64,000 bases of DNA from Olsenella uli (GTDB lineage: Bacteria > Actinomycetota > Coriobacteriia > Coriobacteriales > Atopobiaceae). The notes beneath the pieces are model-generated. The model saw nothing but the letters and a program-made list of their open reading frames with translations. It was not told the DNA's origin and searched no databases. Location: positions 1-64,000 of the forward strand of contig NZ_JACJJK010000006.1 of the NCBI RefSeq assembly GCF_016899935.1, read 5' to 3'. The position numbers were made by a program, and so were the translations under genes. Position 1 is the stretch's first letter. Every line of letters begins with the position of its first letter. Below, one piece after another: positions 28,664 to 37,533 of this stretch.

Positions 28664-29722
28664 ATGCACGCACGGACGAGCGCCACCATAGACCAGCTGC
28701 TCGATGAAGCCGAGCGTCGCGGCGCATGTCTCGTCACCACCGAGAAGAGCCTCCACAAGGCGCTCGACCGCCGCGTGCGCTCCGGCACGCTCGTCTCCCC
28801 CTTGCCGAAGCTTTATGCGCGGGCAGGACGCTGGCTCCATGGCCTCAGGCCCACCCAGAGGGCGCTGCACATCCTTCGGTCCCTGCATGAGCTGCACCCC
28901 AACTGGCGCTTCTGCGGGCCCTCGGCCGCCGTGCTGCTGGGGCTCTCCGTGTCGGAGCATCTCCTGGGAACGATTCACCTCGCCGTGGAACCCGGATCCG
29001 GCGTCAGGTCGGAGGCGCCCTTTCGCCGGCACGCCATTCCTGGCGACGACTGCGCGGAAGCGGGCGGCATCCCGGTGACTCCCCTGCTCAGGACCACGTT
29101 CGACTGTGCGCGATGGCTTTCCTTCCGCGAGGGGCTCGCCGTGGCGGACTCCGCGCTGCGCACGGGAGGCATCCCACGCGAGGCGCTCGAGAACTACATT
29201 GCCGGGATGACCGGTGGCTATCGGGGCGTCGCCCAGGCGCGCATGACCGCGGCGCATGCGGACGCGCGCAGCGAGAACGGCGGCGAGTCCATCGCGCGGG
29301 CCGCCATGTGGGAGCTCGGCTTTGCCCTGCCGGACCTCCAGGTCGAGGTCCCCAACCCGTTCTCCGGCAGCGGCATCTACCGCGTGGACTTTCGCTGGCG
29401 CCTGCCGGACGGCACGGAGATCTACGGCGAGCACGACGGGAACGAGAAGTACCTGAACCCCCAGATGAACGGGGGGAACCCACTGAGCGCGATGAAGGGC
29501 GAGCGGCGGCGCGAGTCGAGCCTCACCGTGGCGCACGCGAGCGTGATGCGCTTCTCGCCCGCCGACGTGGCGGACACCGGGTACTTTGACTGGCTGCTGC
29601 GCTTCTACGGAGTTCCCAAGGATCACGAGCCGCTGATAGAGATTCCCGCTCCGGGCGGCATCGTGGTGCCACAGCCGCCCGTCATCGAGCGCGTGCCCGT
29701 GGAGGCATACGGATTGGCATAG
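28664..29722 (+). CDS. AbiEi-like protein with DUF559/PD-(D/E)XK-like C-terminus
   Basis: A 352-residue protein of no assigned role. The N-terminal half (LVTTEKSLHKALDRRVRSG, LVSPLPKLYARAGRW, LRTTFDCARWLSFREGLAVADSAL) resembles AbiEi-type transcriptional antitoxins: a winged helix followed by the AbiEi domain. The C-terminal part has the nuclease-like pattern ENGGES...YRVDFRW...GEHDGNEKY, matching the E...D...ExDG(x)nK layout of Vsr/DUF559 folds. No AbiEii toxin gene is adjacent, so it stands alone. GAAGGGAG precedes the ATG. The 293-bp gap before it (28371-28663) shows nothing recognisable. Confidence 0.6.
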   Translation: MHARTSATIDQLLDEAERRGACLVTTEKSLHKALDRRVRSGTLVSPLPKLYARAGRWLHGLRPTQRALHILRSLHELHPNWRFCGPSAAVLLGLSVSEHLLGTIHLAVEPGSGVRSEAPFRRHAIPGDDCAEAGGIPVTPLLRTTFDCARWLSFREGLAVADSALRTGGIPREALENYIAGMTGGYRGVAQARMTAAHADARSENGGESIARAAMWELGFALPDLQVEVPNPFSGSGIYRVDFRWRLPDGTEIYGEHDGNEKYLNPQMNGGNPLSAMKGERRRESSLTVAHASVMRFSPADVADTGYFDWLLRFYGVPKDHEPLIEIPAPGGIVVPQPPVIERVPVEAYGLA

Positions 29723-29771
29723 CGGGCACGTGCCGACACGGACTCGCTGGGCCCGAGGTTCCAAAACCGGG

Positions 29772-29823
29772 CCCGTTCTCGGCTGAATCTGGAACCCCAG
29801 GACCAACGAGCCGAGAAGAACGG
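29772..29823. repeat. Inverted pair of the GAGAAG word in a convergent gap
   Basis: GTTCTCGGCT near 29772 and AGCCGAGAAGAAC near 29810 can pair over nine or more bases. It lies between two convergent genes (120-bp gap), where it could end both transcripts, but no T-run is present. Confidence 0.5.
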
Positions 29824-29842
29824 CGGCGCGCGGGCGCGGCGG

Positions 29843-31141
29843 CTACGAGAACGTGAGGTCGGCGGCCGTGGTGGCGTCGAGCCAGGCGATGTAGGTGTTG
29901 GGATAGTGACTCGCCAGGAGCCGGCCCACGTCGACGCCGAGGCACGCCTGCGCAAGCGCGGCCACGCCGCCGGGCGAGACGAGCTCGTCGAAGCTCGAGA
30001 CCGAGCGCGTGACGTCCGCGACCAGGCCCTCCGCCGTCGCGCGGTCCTCGGCCGTCACGGGGCACTCCGCCCCCATCGACACGCGATACGACGTGCGCAT
30101 GGCCTCCGTCAGCGCATCCGCGCCGGTCGCAGGCAGCCACACGTCGTGCCCGTAGCGCCGGTAGCCCCAGCTCGCGGGCGGGAGCATCGTCACCACGTCG
30201 GACGGGTTCAGGACGTTGAAGATGTTGTCGTAGCGCGCGGAGCGGGCGTCGGCCGCCGAGGTGCAGTTGGGCGTCGCAAAGCCGTACGCCCGCACGGACT
30301 CCGCCGACGCGATCGCCTCCGCGCCGCCCATGCCGCCGTCCGCGTAGCTCGCAAGCAAGTTGGCCACCGCCGCGCCCCGGCTGTGCCCACAGAAGAGGTA
30401 GGTCCGCTCGACGCCGGGGTCCTCGGACGCCGCACGTTCCTCGAGGTCGGCCACGATCTCCTCGGCGGCGAGCGAGAAGCCCAGGTGGTCGCCCGAGACG
30501 TCGTCGGAAGCGCCCTCGATCCGGGCGTTGGAGAGCCACTCGGACCCGTACGACCCCCGCACCATCACCAGGGTGAGCAGCTTCTCCTCGCCGGTCTCCG
30601 ACGAGCGCACGTGCCTGGTCGCCACCGTGTAGGCCACCACGTCGGTGCCGTCGAGCAGGCCCAGAACCTCGTCAAGCACCTCGCTGCGATACCGGTACGA
30701 GGCGGTGGAGACCTCCTCGAAGCCCAGCTCGGCGAGGGCGTGCTCGGCGTAGGCGGGCGCGGTCGAGCCCTGCTGGTAGTAGGCGCTCTCGGCGTTGGCC
30801 ACGGCGGAGAGGACCGCGCAGGTGTGCGCGAGCTCGTGGTTGTAAACGGTGGGGTCCGAGAAGAACCAGTCGTCGTCCCAGGCGACCTCGGAGGAGACCT
30901 GGTGTCCCTCGCCCGAGAAGAGCGCGGCGTAGTCGATCGTCGCCGTGAAGGGGCCCTCCCGGCGCTCGGCGACGAGCTCCGGCGCCGTGACGGCGTTCGT
31001 GCCGCTCACGCGCTCGAGCCGGCGCGCGTGGAGCACGGCGGCGCCGGCGAGCGTGGCGCTGTCGGCCAGCGCGACGGTCACGAGCAGGGCGAGAAGCACG
31101 CGCCGCTTCCTCCCCCGCCGTCCTTCTCGCCATCTTGACAT
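29843..31141 (-). CDS. Secreted lipase-like alpha/beta hydrolase
   Basis: A 432-residue protein with an Arg-rich start and an N-terminal hydrophobic helix (RVLLALLVTVALADSATLAGAA) that acts as signal or anchor. The nucleophile elbow is FCGHSRGAAVANLLA (class 3 lipase/DUF2974-like). The likely catalytic Asp is in NPSDVVTMLPP, and His candidates lie in RYGHDVWLP. It probably hydrolyses lipids or esters outside the cell. It is monocistronic and convergent with the AbiEi-like gene. The substrate cannot be predicted. Confidence 0.7.
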   Translation of the reverse strand: MSRWREGRRGRKRRVLLALLVTVALADSATLAGAAVLHARRLERVSGTNAVTAPELVAERREGPFTATIDYAALFSGEGHQVSSEVAWDDDWFFSDPTVYNHELAHTCAVLSAVANAESAYYQQGSTAPAYAEHALAELGFEEVSTASYRYRSEVLDEVLGLLDGTDVVAYTVATRHVRSSETGEEKLLTLVMVRGSYGSEWLSNARIEGASDDVSGDHLGFSLAAEEIVADLEERAASEDPGVERTYLFCGHSRGAAVANLLASYADGGMGGAEAIASAESVRAYGFATPNCTSAADARSARYDNIFNVLNPSDVVTMLPPASWGYRRYGHDVWLPATGADALTEAMRTSYRVSMGAECPVTAEDRATAEGLVADVTRSVSSFDELVSPGGVAALAQACLGVDVGRLLASHYPNTYIAWLDATTAADLTFS

Positions 31142-31237
31142 GAGAGCCCCTCCCGGTCGATGAGCCCATCATACCGGGAGGGGCGGGCGTTCGGGAGCTC
31201 GTCGCCGAACGTGACGAAACCCTAAGGCGCGTCGGCG

Positions 31238-32404
31238 CTACGCGATACGGACGCCGTTCACGTAGGTGGCGGCGAGCGTCATGTCCGCGTTGAAGACCGT
31301 GAGGTCGGCGGTGCGGCCGGGCTTGATGAAGCCAAAGCGCTCGTCGATGTGCGCGGAGCGCGCGGCGACCTCGGAGGCCATGCGGATGGCCTGCTCGGCG
31401 GTCACGATCTGCCAGTCCACCATGTTCTTGACGCCCTCGGCGAGCGTGAGCACGGAGCCGGCGATCGAGCCCGTGGTGCCGTCCTCGTTGAGGAGGTAGC
31501 ACAGGCCGCCCTTCATCACGACGGGCAGGCCGCCGGACATGTACTCGCCCTCGGGCATGCCGCCGCAGCCCAGGCAGTCCGTGATCAGGACCGTGTGGTC
31601 CCAGCCCTTGGCCTCAACGAGCGCCTTGACGGCGCCGGGGACGACGTGGCGGCCGTCGCAGATGATCTCCGCGTAGGTGCCGTTGGTGGTCATGGCCGCG
31701 CCCACGACGCCCGGGTCGCGGTGGTGCAGGCCGCGCTGGCCGTTGTAGGTGTGGACGAAGCAGCTCGCGCCGGCGTTGACGGCGGCGAGGACCTCGTCGT
31801 AGTGGGCGTCGGAGTGGCCGATGCAGGTGACCACGTCGCGCTGGTCGAGCGCCGCGCAGTATGCGCACGCGCCGTCCTTCTCAGCGGCCAGCGCGCTCTT
31901 GACGATGCGGCCGCCGGCGCGCTCCTGCCAGAGGTCGAAGGTCTCGACGCTCGGGTCGATCAGGTAGACCGGGTTCTGCGCGCCCACGTGGGCCTCGGTG
32001 AAGAACGGGCCCTCGAGGTAGATGCCGCCGATGTGCGCGCCCGTGAAGGTCTCGTCGCGGCCCTCGTCGGCGGCGGCGATGGCGGCGCAGGAGTCGGCGA
32101 CCTGCTCCACGGACTCCGTGAACGTGCTGGGCAGCCAGCAGGTGGTGCCCCGGCGCGCGAGCTCCAGGCTCGAGGCGTCGATGCCGGCGGGGTCGCGGTC
32201 GGTGGTGGCGTGGTTGTAGAAGCCGTGGATGTGCGTGTCCACGAGGCCCGGGCCCACGATGCAGCCGGAGAGGTCGTGGATCTCGCAGCTCGGGGCCTCC
32301 TCGGACCAGCCGACGAAGACGCCGTCCTCGACGGTGAGATAGCCGCCGCGCATGGTGGCGCCGGGCATCACGAACCGGTCGGCCTTGATGGCGAACGTGC
32401 TCAT
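31238..32404 (-). CDS. nagA: N-acetylglucosamine-/galactosamine-6-phosphate deacetylase
   Basis: A 388-residue amidohydrolase. Visible are the metal motif GLVDTHIHGFYNH, the metal-ligand Glu in YLEGPFF, CIGHSDAHYDE, HTYNGQRGLHHRDPG (HLFNAM-like) and the catalytic Asp in LITDCLGCGG. It removes acetate from GlcNAc-6-P or GalNAc-6-P; with AgaS next door the N-acetylgalactosamine version (AgaA role) is plausible. I chose the ATG at 32402-32404 behind GGAGG. It is the last gene of the amino-sugar operon and is separated from agaS by a palindrome. Confidence 0.92.
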   Translation of the reverse strand: MSTFAIKADRFVMPGATMRGGYLTVEDGVFVGWSEEAPSCEIHDLSGCIVGPGLVDTHIHGFYNHATTDRDPAGIDASSLELARRGTTCWLPSTFTESVEQVADSCAAIAAADEGRDETFTGAHIGGIYLEGPFFTEAHVGAQNPVYLIDPSVETFDLWQERAGGRIVKSALAAEKDGACAYCAALDQRDVVTCIGHSDAHYDEVLAAVNAGASCFVHTYNGQRGLHHRDPGVVGAAMTTNGTYAEIICDGRHVVPGAVKALVEAKGWDHTVLITDCLGCGGMPEGEYMSGGLPVVMKGGLCYLLNEDGTTGSIAGSVLTLAEGVKNMVDWQIVTAEQAIRMASEVAARSAHIDERFGFIKPGRTADLTVFNADMTLAATYVNGVRIA

Positions 32405-32416
32405 ATCAACCTCCAA

Positions 32417-32447
32417 AGGTGGAAAAGGGACTGTCCCTTTTCCACAT
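32417..32447. repeat. 31-bp palindrome, type B, between agaS and nagA
   Basis: Arms AGGTGGAAAAGGGAC and GTCCCTTTTCCACAT around a central T at 32432, with one mismatch at the outer left end. The last base overlaps the agaS stop codon and the first lies 13 bp before the nagA start, so it fills nearly the whole intercistronic gap. Confidence 0.93.
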
Positions 32448-33613
32448 TACGCCTCGAACGGGTGGATGGTGACGCCCTTGACCACGCGGTTGACGGTGCC
32501 CGTCGGCGACGGCGTGTCGGGCGTGTTGCCCACGCGCACGGAGTTGAGCAGGGAGACCGTCTGCGCGACCATGATGAACGGCAGCGCGAGGTAGCCCTCG
32601 GGCAGCGCATCGTAGCCGGCGAAGGTGAACGACTCGCCCTCAAAGACCGGGCCGCAGTCCTGCTGGATGGCGATGGTCTTCTGCGCGATCTTGTCGCCGC
32701 CGATCTCGTTCAGGATGTCGAGGTCGTACTGGCGGGTGTAGGCGTCGTTGTTCATGTAAACAAAGACCAGGGTCTTGTCGTCCACGAAGGACTTGGGCCC
32801 ATGGCGGTAGCCCATCGAGCTGTCCCAGGAGGTGGCCACGAGGCCGTGGGCGAGCTCGAGGATCTTGAGCTGGCTCTCCTGGGAGAGGCCCACGAAGGAG
32901 CCGGAGCCCAGGTAGGTCACGCGGTTGAAGTCGCCGGCCAGGAAGGCGGCGATCTCCTCCTCGCGGGAGACGACCTCCTCGCCCATCTTGGCGATCTGCT
33001 CGACCCAGGCAGCCTTCTCGTCAAGAGAGGCGGTGTCGAAGATGAGCGTGGAGAGCAGCGTCATGCAGCTGTAGGAGCCGGTCATGGCGAAGCCCTTGTC
33101 GTTGGCGCGCGGGATGAGCAGCGTGAGGGCGCGCGGGTCGTCGGCGGACTCGACGGCGAGCTTGCCCTCGGGCGCGCAGGTGATGTTGAGGAAGCGGACG
33201 TTCTTCACGAACTTCCCGGCGATCTCCACGGCGGCCAGGGACTCGGGGCTGTTGCCGGAGCGCGCGAACGAGACGAGCACGGTGGGCTCGTCGGGGTTCA
33301 GGAAGTCGCGCGGTGCGGAGACAATGTCGGTCGTGGCGATCGGCTTGAAGTCGTAGAGGGAGACGTCGCCGGCGTGACGCAGGTAGGGAGCCACGGTGTC
33401 GCCCACGTAGTCGGAGGTGCCGGCGCCGGTGAACACAACGGAGAGGCGACCCTCGCTCATGGCGCGCGCCTCGGCGAGAAACGCGGTGATGGCGTCGAGG
33501 TTGGCCTTGTAGATTTCGAGGGTGTCACGCCAGAGCTCCGGCTGCTGCTTGATCTCTGCGGTGGTGATCTGGGCACCGAGGGCCGTGAGGTCGGCCTCGC
33601 TCTTCTCGAACAT
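32447..33613 (-). CDS. agaS: Galactosamine-6-phosphate deaminase/isomerase AgaS (SIS domains)
   Basis: A 388-residue protein with two SIS (sugar isomerase) domains. The first contains VVFTGAGTSDYVGD and VSFARSGNSPESLAA; the second contains YLGSGSFVGLSQES and MGYRHGPKSFVD. AgaS enzymes convert galactosamine-6-P to tagatose-6-P with release of ammonia. In Streptococcus pneumoniae a GH35/PTS/AgaS operon has the same gene set. Here it follows the GntR gene by 42 bp and precedes nagA. Confidence 0.9.
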   Translation of the reverse strand: MFEKSEADLTALGAQITTAEIKQQPELWRDTLEIYKANLDAITAFLAEARAMSEGRLSVVFTGAGTSDYVGDTVAPYLRHAGDVSLYDFKPIATTDIVSAPRDFLNPDEPTVLVSFARSGNSPESLAAVEIAGKFVKNVRFLNITCAPEGKLAVESADDPRALTLLIPRANDKGFAMTGSYSCMTLLSTLIFDTASLDEKAAWVEQIAKMGEEVVSREEEIAAFLAGDFNRVTYLGSGSFVGLSQESQLKILELAHGLVATSWDSSMGYRHGPKSFVDDKTLVFVYMNNDAYTRQYDLDILNEIGGDKIAQKTIAIQQDCGPVFEGESFTFAGYDALPEGYLALPFIMVAQTVSLLNSVRVGNTPDTPSPTGTVNRVVKGVTIHPFEA

Positions 33614-33655
33614 GTGCGATCCTTTCTCCGGGAGCTGGGCCCGGGCTCACAGCGC

Positions 33656-34384
33656 CTACTGGCGCTGGTGGATGACCTTGTACTTGAACTGGTCCGCGCG
33701 GGCCACCGAGAGGGTGTACTCGATGACCTCGTTGTCGGTGTTGAGGGTGGTCCGGCTGAGCTCCAGGACCGGGGCGCCCTCGGCGATGCCGAGCAGGTGC
33801 GCGTCGGACGAACGCGCCACGCTCGCGAAGAACTCCTCCTCGGCCACGCGGATCTTCTCGTTGTAGACGTTCTCGACGATCTCGTAGAGCGGCATGCTGT
33901 CGAGCAGCGGCCGCTTGAGCGTGAGGAACTTGCGCACGGGGAGATAGGTGCGCTCGACCATCATGGGGATACCGTCCGCCGTGCGCAGCCGCTTGAGCTT
34001 GAACAGGCGCTCGCCGACCTTGACGCCCATGTGGCCCGCCACGTTCTTCTCGGCGTCCACCTCGGAGAACTCGATGATCGTGGTGTGGGGCACCCGTCCC
34101 ATCGAGCGCATCTGGTCGGTGAAGCTGTAGGACTGCATGAGGTCGGTCATCTGCGCGGAGCGGTCGGCGACGAAGGTGCCGCGCCCGTGCTTGCGAACGA
34201 CCAGCCCGAGCTTCTCCAGCTCCTGCAGGGCCAGGCGCACCGTGGTGCGCGAGAGGCCGTAGCGCTCGGAGAGCTCGCGCTCGGAGGGCAGCAGGTCACC
34301 CGGCTGGTACTCCTGCTCGATCCTCTCGGTCAGGATGTCGACCAGCTGGTCGTAGAGCGGTTGCTTGCGTGCCCGGAACTGCAT
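33656..34384 (-). CDS. GntR/HutC-family repressor of the amino-sugar operon
   Basis: A 242-residue regulator. The N-terminal winged helix (PLYDQLVDILTERIEQEYQP...LPSERELSERYGLSRTTVR) is followed by a UTRA effector domain (about 90-235) that in this family binds a phosphosugar. It is embedded in the operon between PTS IIA and agaS, which predicts autoregulation together with the transport genes. A candidate operator lies upstream of the beta-galactosidase gene. Confidence 0.9.
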   Translation of the reverse strand: MQFRARKQPLYDQLVDILTERIEQEYQPGDLLPSERELSERYGLSRTTVRLALQELEKLGLVVRKHGRGTFVADRSAQMTDLMQSYSFTDQMRSMGRVPHTTIIEFSEVDAEKNVAGHMGVKVGERLFKLKRLRTADGIPMMVERTYLPVRKFLTLKRPLLDSMPLYEIVENVYNEKIRVAEEEFFASVARSSDAHLLGIAEGAPVLELSRTTLNTDNEVIEYTLSVARADQFKYKVIHQRQ

Positions 34385-34417
34385 CTCGTACTCCCCAGGG
34401 ACCCGTGAGGGCCAGTG

Positions 34418-34852
34418 CTACATCTCGTCGTCCTCGTCCTCGTCGTCGGAGCCGCCGGCGGGAAGCGCCATCGTGCAGACGCCCTCCTTGCCCACCTCGA
34501 CGGCCTCGCTCACGAGGTCGTCGGTCGTGGAGGCGTCGGTGCGGGCCATCATGAGGTCGATGAGCATCGGCAGGTTGGTGCCGGCGACGATCTTGACGTT
34601 GTCCACGCTGCTGGAGACGAGCATGGCCTGGTTGAACGGGGTGCCGCCGACGAGGTCGACAAAGACCACGACGCCGTCGGTCGCGGCACGCATGTCGGTG
34701 ATGGCCGCGCGGATGGTGTCGGCGTACGCGCCGGCCTCCTCCTCGAGGAAGGGCACCGCCTCGAAGGCCTCCTGCGGACCGGCGATCATGTCCACGGCGC
34801 TCTTGAGCCCGGTCGAGAAGTTGCCGTGCCCGGTCAGGATGTAGCCAATCAT
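34418..34852 (-). CDS. PTS mannose-family EIIA component
   Basis: A 144-residue cytoplasmic phosphocarrier. The phosphorylated His lies in MIGYILTGHGNFSTGLKSA, and DLVGGTPFNQA is the family signature loop. The C-terminus is a highly acidic tail (SDDEDEDDEM). It accepts phosphate from HPr and passes it to the IIB at 37534-37998. It is separated from the other PTS subunits by the TM-TPR gene. Confidence 0.93.
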   Translation of the reverse strand: MIGYILTGHGNFSTGLKSAVDMIAGPQEAFEAVPFLEEEAGAYADTIRAAITDMRAATDGVVVFVDLVGGTPFNQAMLVSSSVDNVKIVAGTNLPMLIDLMMARTDASTTDDLVSEAVEVGKEGVCTMALPAGGSDDEDEDDEM

Positions 34853-34945
34853 GTTGTTCCCCTTTCGCTTCCTCGCGGTCGCCCGCGACGTTCCCCTGAT
34901 GACATGCGGTCTATGGCCTGGCGACAAGAACGCCCGCTCGCGCCG

Positions 34946-35563
34946 TCACGCCCCCTGGCCGGGGGTGACGGTCTTTGTCAGCTCCTCGAACCGACGGCGG
35001 TAGAGCTTTGCGTGCGTCTTGTCGCCCTTGTTCTCATATTGCTTGTAGAGCAGGAAGCAGAGCTTGCCCTGCAGCTGCGCGGGCGCCTTCTTGAGCATCT
35101 TCTCCATCTGGTCGATGTAGGCGTGGCTCTTGGAGAAGACGATGTCATAGGTGAGCTGGCAGTCCTGCACGACGTTCTGGTCAACGCCCTTGACGGACTT
35201 GAGCTGGGCGAGAAGCTCCTTGGCGCGGTCCTTCTTCCCGATCTGGGTGAAGTAGTTGAAGGCCACCGCGAGCGTCTGCGCCTGGCGCTTGGCGGAGTTG
35301 CGCATCCGGACGAGCAGCTCGATCATGCGCGTGGCCATCTCCTCGTTGTCCAGCGCCTCGTAGCACAGGAATCGGAGGTAGTGCTGGCGGTAGGTGGTCA
35401 TCACCACGCGCGCCGGGATTTTGTTGAGCGCCTCGAGCGCCTGGTCGTAGTGACCGGTGTTGAAGAAGCCCTCGAACTTGGCCTCATAGTAGCGGCGGAA
35501 GCCCTCGGTGGCGAGGAAGTACGCGACGATGAGGACGAGAAACGCGACGACGCCTGGTTCCAC
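34946..35563 (-). CDS. Single-TM protein with TPR-like helices, inside the PTS operon
   Basis: A 205-residue protein of unknown role. A hydrophobic N-terminus (VVAFLVLIVAYFLATEGFRRY) is followed by helical repeats of TPR type (GHYDQALEALNKIP, YLRFLCYEALDNEEMATRMI, KDRAKELLAQLKSV). I chose the GTG at 35561-35563 with AAAGG upstream. It lies between EIID and EIIA on the same strand, with strong hairpins before it. It may scaffold the membrane PTS complex or be an unrelated passenger. Confidence 0.6.
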   Translation of the reverse strand: MEPGVVAFLVLIVAYFLATEGFRRYYEAKFEGFFNTGHYDQALEALNKIPARVVMTTYRQHYLRFLCYEALDNEEMATRMIELLVRMRNSAKRQAQTLAVAFNYFTQIGKKDRAKELLAQLKSVKGVDQNVVQDCQLTYDIVFSKSHAYIDQMEKMLKKAPAQLQGKLCFLLYKQYENKGDKTHAKLYRRRFEELTKTVTPGQGA

Positions 35564-35587
35564 GGAAACGTGCCTTTCTAGAGAGAA

Positions 35588-35701
35588 CGGGCGCGCATCT
35601 CGGGAGATAGGGCGGGAACCTCCTGGTCCCGAGCCGTGAGATGCGCGCCCGCTCGAACGAAGCAAGCAATGCCTGCGGCGCCCGGATCCCGGGCGCCGCA
35701 G
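35588..35701 (-). terminator. Two strong hairpins after EIID
   Basis: CGGGCGCGCATCTC (35588-35601) pairs exactly with 35638-35651. CTGCGGCGCCCGG (35673-35685) pairs exactly with 35689-35701 around a 3-nt loop. Both lie just downstream of the EIID stop on the minus strand. There is no clean T-run, so they may cause partial termination or protect the upstream mRNA, lowering the output of the TPR, EIIA, GntR, AgaS and NagA genes. Confidence 0.65.
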
Positions 35702-35716
35702 GACAAAACGCGAGCC

Positions 35717-36538
35717 CTAGCCCTTCGCGACGATGTTCAGGGCGCCGAGGACGATGCCGATGACGAGGACGATGAAGATCGCCTTGGTCGAGGTCATGCC
35801 CTTGCGGCCGAGCAGCCAGTACACGAAGCCGACGAGCGCGGCGGGAACCAGCTTGGGGCAGATCTGGTTCAGGATGTCCTGAATGTTCATCGTGACGCCA
35901 CCGATGTTCGGCTCGACGGTGAACACGATGCCCACGTTCGTGGAGATCAGCGCGCCGACCATGAAGACGCCCATGACCGTGGCGGCGTCCGTGATGGCGT
36001 TGAGCTTGTCGGACATGGTGGTGACGAGCTTCATGCCCTGCTCATAGGCGATGTAGGTCTGCTTGCAGCGGAACCAGTCGACCACGATGTTGACGGCGAT
36101 CCAGATGAAGATGCCGAGCGGGTTGCCCTGCATGGCCATGTTGGCCGCGAGGGCGCCGAAGATCGTCGGGAGCAGCGAGCCGAAAATCGAGTCGCCGATG
36201 GAGGCGAGCGGGCCCATGAGGCCGGTCTTCAGGGAGGCGACGGTCTCGAGACCCTCGAGACCCTCGTTCTCCTCGATCGCGAGGTCGATGCCCGTGATGA
36301 TCGTGTTGAGGAAGTTGGAGGTGTTGAAGAACGGCGAGCACTGGGTGCGGCAGGCTTCCTTCAGCGCCTCGGTGTTGTCCCCGTAGATCTTACGGAGCTG
36401 CGGCAGGATGATCCAGAGGTAACCGGAGTGCTGCATGCGCTCGTAGTTCCAGCCAGCCTGGAAGCCAACGAGGTTGCGGCGGTTGATCTGCTGGAAGTCC
36501 GCCTTGGTGAGCTTGTAGCCAGTGGTCTTAGAGCTCAT
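35717..36538 (-). CDS. PTS mannose-family EIID component
   Basis: A 273-residue membrane subunit. Family marks are NRRNLVGFQAGWNYERMQHSGY at the start, LKTGLMGPLASIGDSIFGSLLPTIFGALAA in the middle, and C-terminal membrane helices ending VLVIGIVLGALNIVAKG. It forms the sugar channel with EIIC. I chose the ATG at 36536-36538, which overlaps the EIIC gene by 11 bp and has GGAGGGAG at suitable distance. Confidence 0.93.
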   Translation of the reverse strand: MSSKTTGYKLTKADFQQINRRNLVGFQAGWNYERMQHSGYLWIILPQLRKIYGDNTEALKEACRTQCSPFFNTSNFLNTIITGIDLAIEENEGLEGLETVASLKTGLMGPLASIGDSIFGSLLPTIFGALAANMAMQGNPLGIFIWIAVNIVVDWFRCKQTYIAYEQGMKLVTTMSDKLNAITDAATVMGVFMVGALISTNVGIVFTVEPNIGGVTMNIQDILNQICPKLVPAALVGFVYWLLGRKGMTSTKAIFIVLVIGIVLGALNIVAKG

Positions 36539-37427
36539 CGTCGTCATCTCCCTCCGCGCCAGCAGAGATGGCGGCAGCAGGAGCGGCCTGGTGCTGCTGG
36601 TAGTAGATGTAGGCAAGGGCGAAGCCGATGAGGGCGATCGTCAGCATGGACAGGCCCTTGAAGGAGCCGCCGGCGAGGGTGACACCCTCGGGGAGCGTGA
36701 CAACGCCACCGATGGTCGCAACGTCGCCAGCAACGGTGACGATGCTCGTGAAGGCGGTGCCGAGCAGGGCGGCGATCACGAAGCCGAGGAACAGGTACGC
36801 GATGTGCTTCTTCACCGGCAGGTAGCGGAGCAGGATGGCGAAGCCCACGGCGGGCAGCATGCCACCGGCGACGGTGAGGCCGGTGCCGAGCCAGGCGAGG
36901 TCGCCGTTGAGGGCGGTGGTGATGGCGTCAACCAGACCCTGGCCGAAGGCGAGGGCGAGGAAGACCGGGATCATGCGGGACAGGCACCAAGAGACGTCGC
37001 CCATCCAGTAGTGGATGTTGTACGCCTTCCAGTCCATCTTCTCGATATCCGCGTCGCAGGCGTGACCCCAGAAGGTGTTGGCCATACGACCGAGGATGTC
37101 GGTGTAGACCAGGATGGCGGCCACGGGCACGCCGAGGGCGGCGAGGGCCTGCTCCGGGTCCATGCCCGCGCTCACGGCGAAGGCCGTGGCGATCAGGGTG
37201 CCGGAGTTGGCGTCGATACGAGAGGCGCCGCCGAAGGTGCCGACGCCGAGGATGGTGAGCTGCATGCTACCACCGATGAAGAGACCAGTTGCCATGTCGC
37301 CCATGATGAGGCCCGTGATGAAGCCGGAGAACACGGCGGAGCCGGCGCTGGAGTACCATTCCAGCTCATCATGAATCTGGAAGCCAGCGTAGAGCGTGAG
37401 CAGAAGAATCTGCCACCACTGAATCAT
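36528..37427 (-). CDS. PTS mannose-family EIIC component
   Basis: A 299-residue membrane permease subunit with about eight hydrophobic segments. The start MIQWWQILLLTLYAGFQIHD and the stretch GGSMQLTILGVGTFGGASRIDANSGT are typical of the N-acetylgalactosamine/galactosamine/sorbose branch. The C-terminus is acidic (GAEGDDDDEL). With IID it moves the sugar across the membrane while IIB phosphorylates it. It is followed by EIID with overlap. Confidence 0.93.
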   Translation of the reverse strand: MIQWWQILLLTLYAGFQIHDELEWYSSAGSAVFSGFITGLIMGDMATGLFIGGSMQLTILGVGTFGGASRIDANSGTLIATAFAVSAGMDPEQALAALGVPVAAILVYTDILGRMANTFWGHACDADIEKMDWKAYNIHYWMGDVSWCLSRMIPVFLALAFGQGLVDAITTALNGDLAWLGTGLTVAGGMLPAVGFAILLRYLPVKKHIAYLFLGFVIAALLGTAFTSIVTVAGDVATIGGVVTLPEGVTLAGGSFKGLSMLTIALIGFALAYIYYQQHQAAPAAAISAGAEGDDDDEL

Positions 37428-37533
37428 GGTCTTTTCCTCCTTCTAACAGACTCGAACTTCTCGTACGTACTTACGCTATGTGCTGCGGTGCATCTCCCCT
37501 CACCGCGTAGCGCCTATCTGGCGAGCCCCGGCC

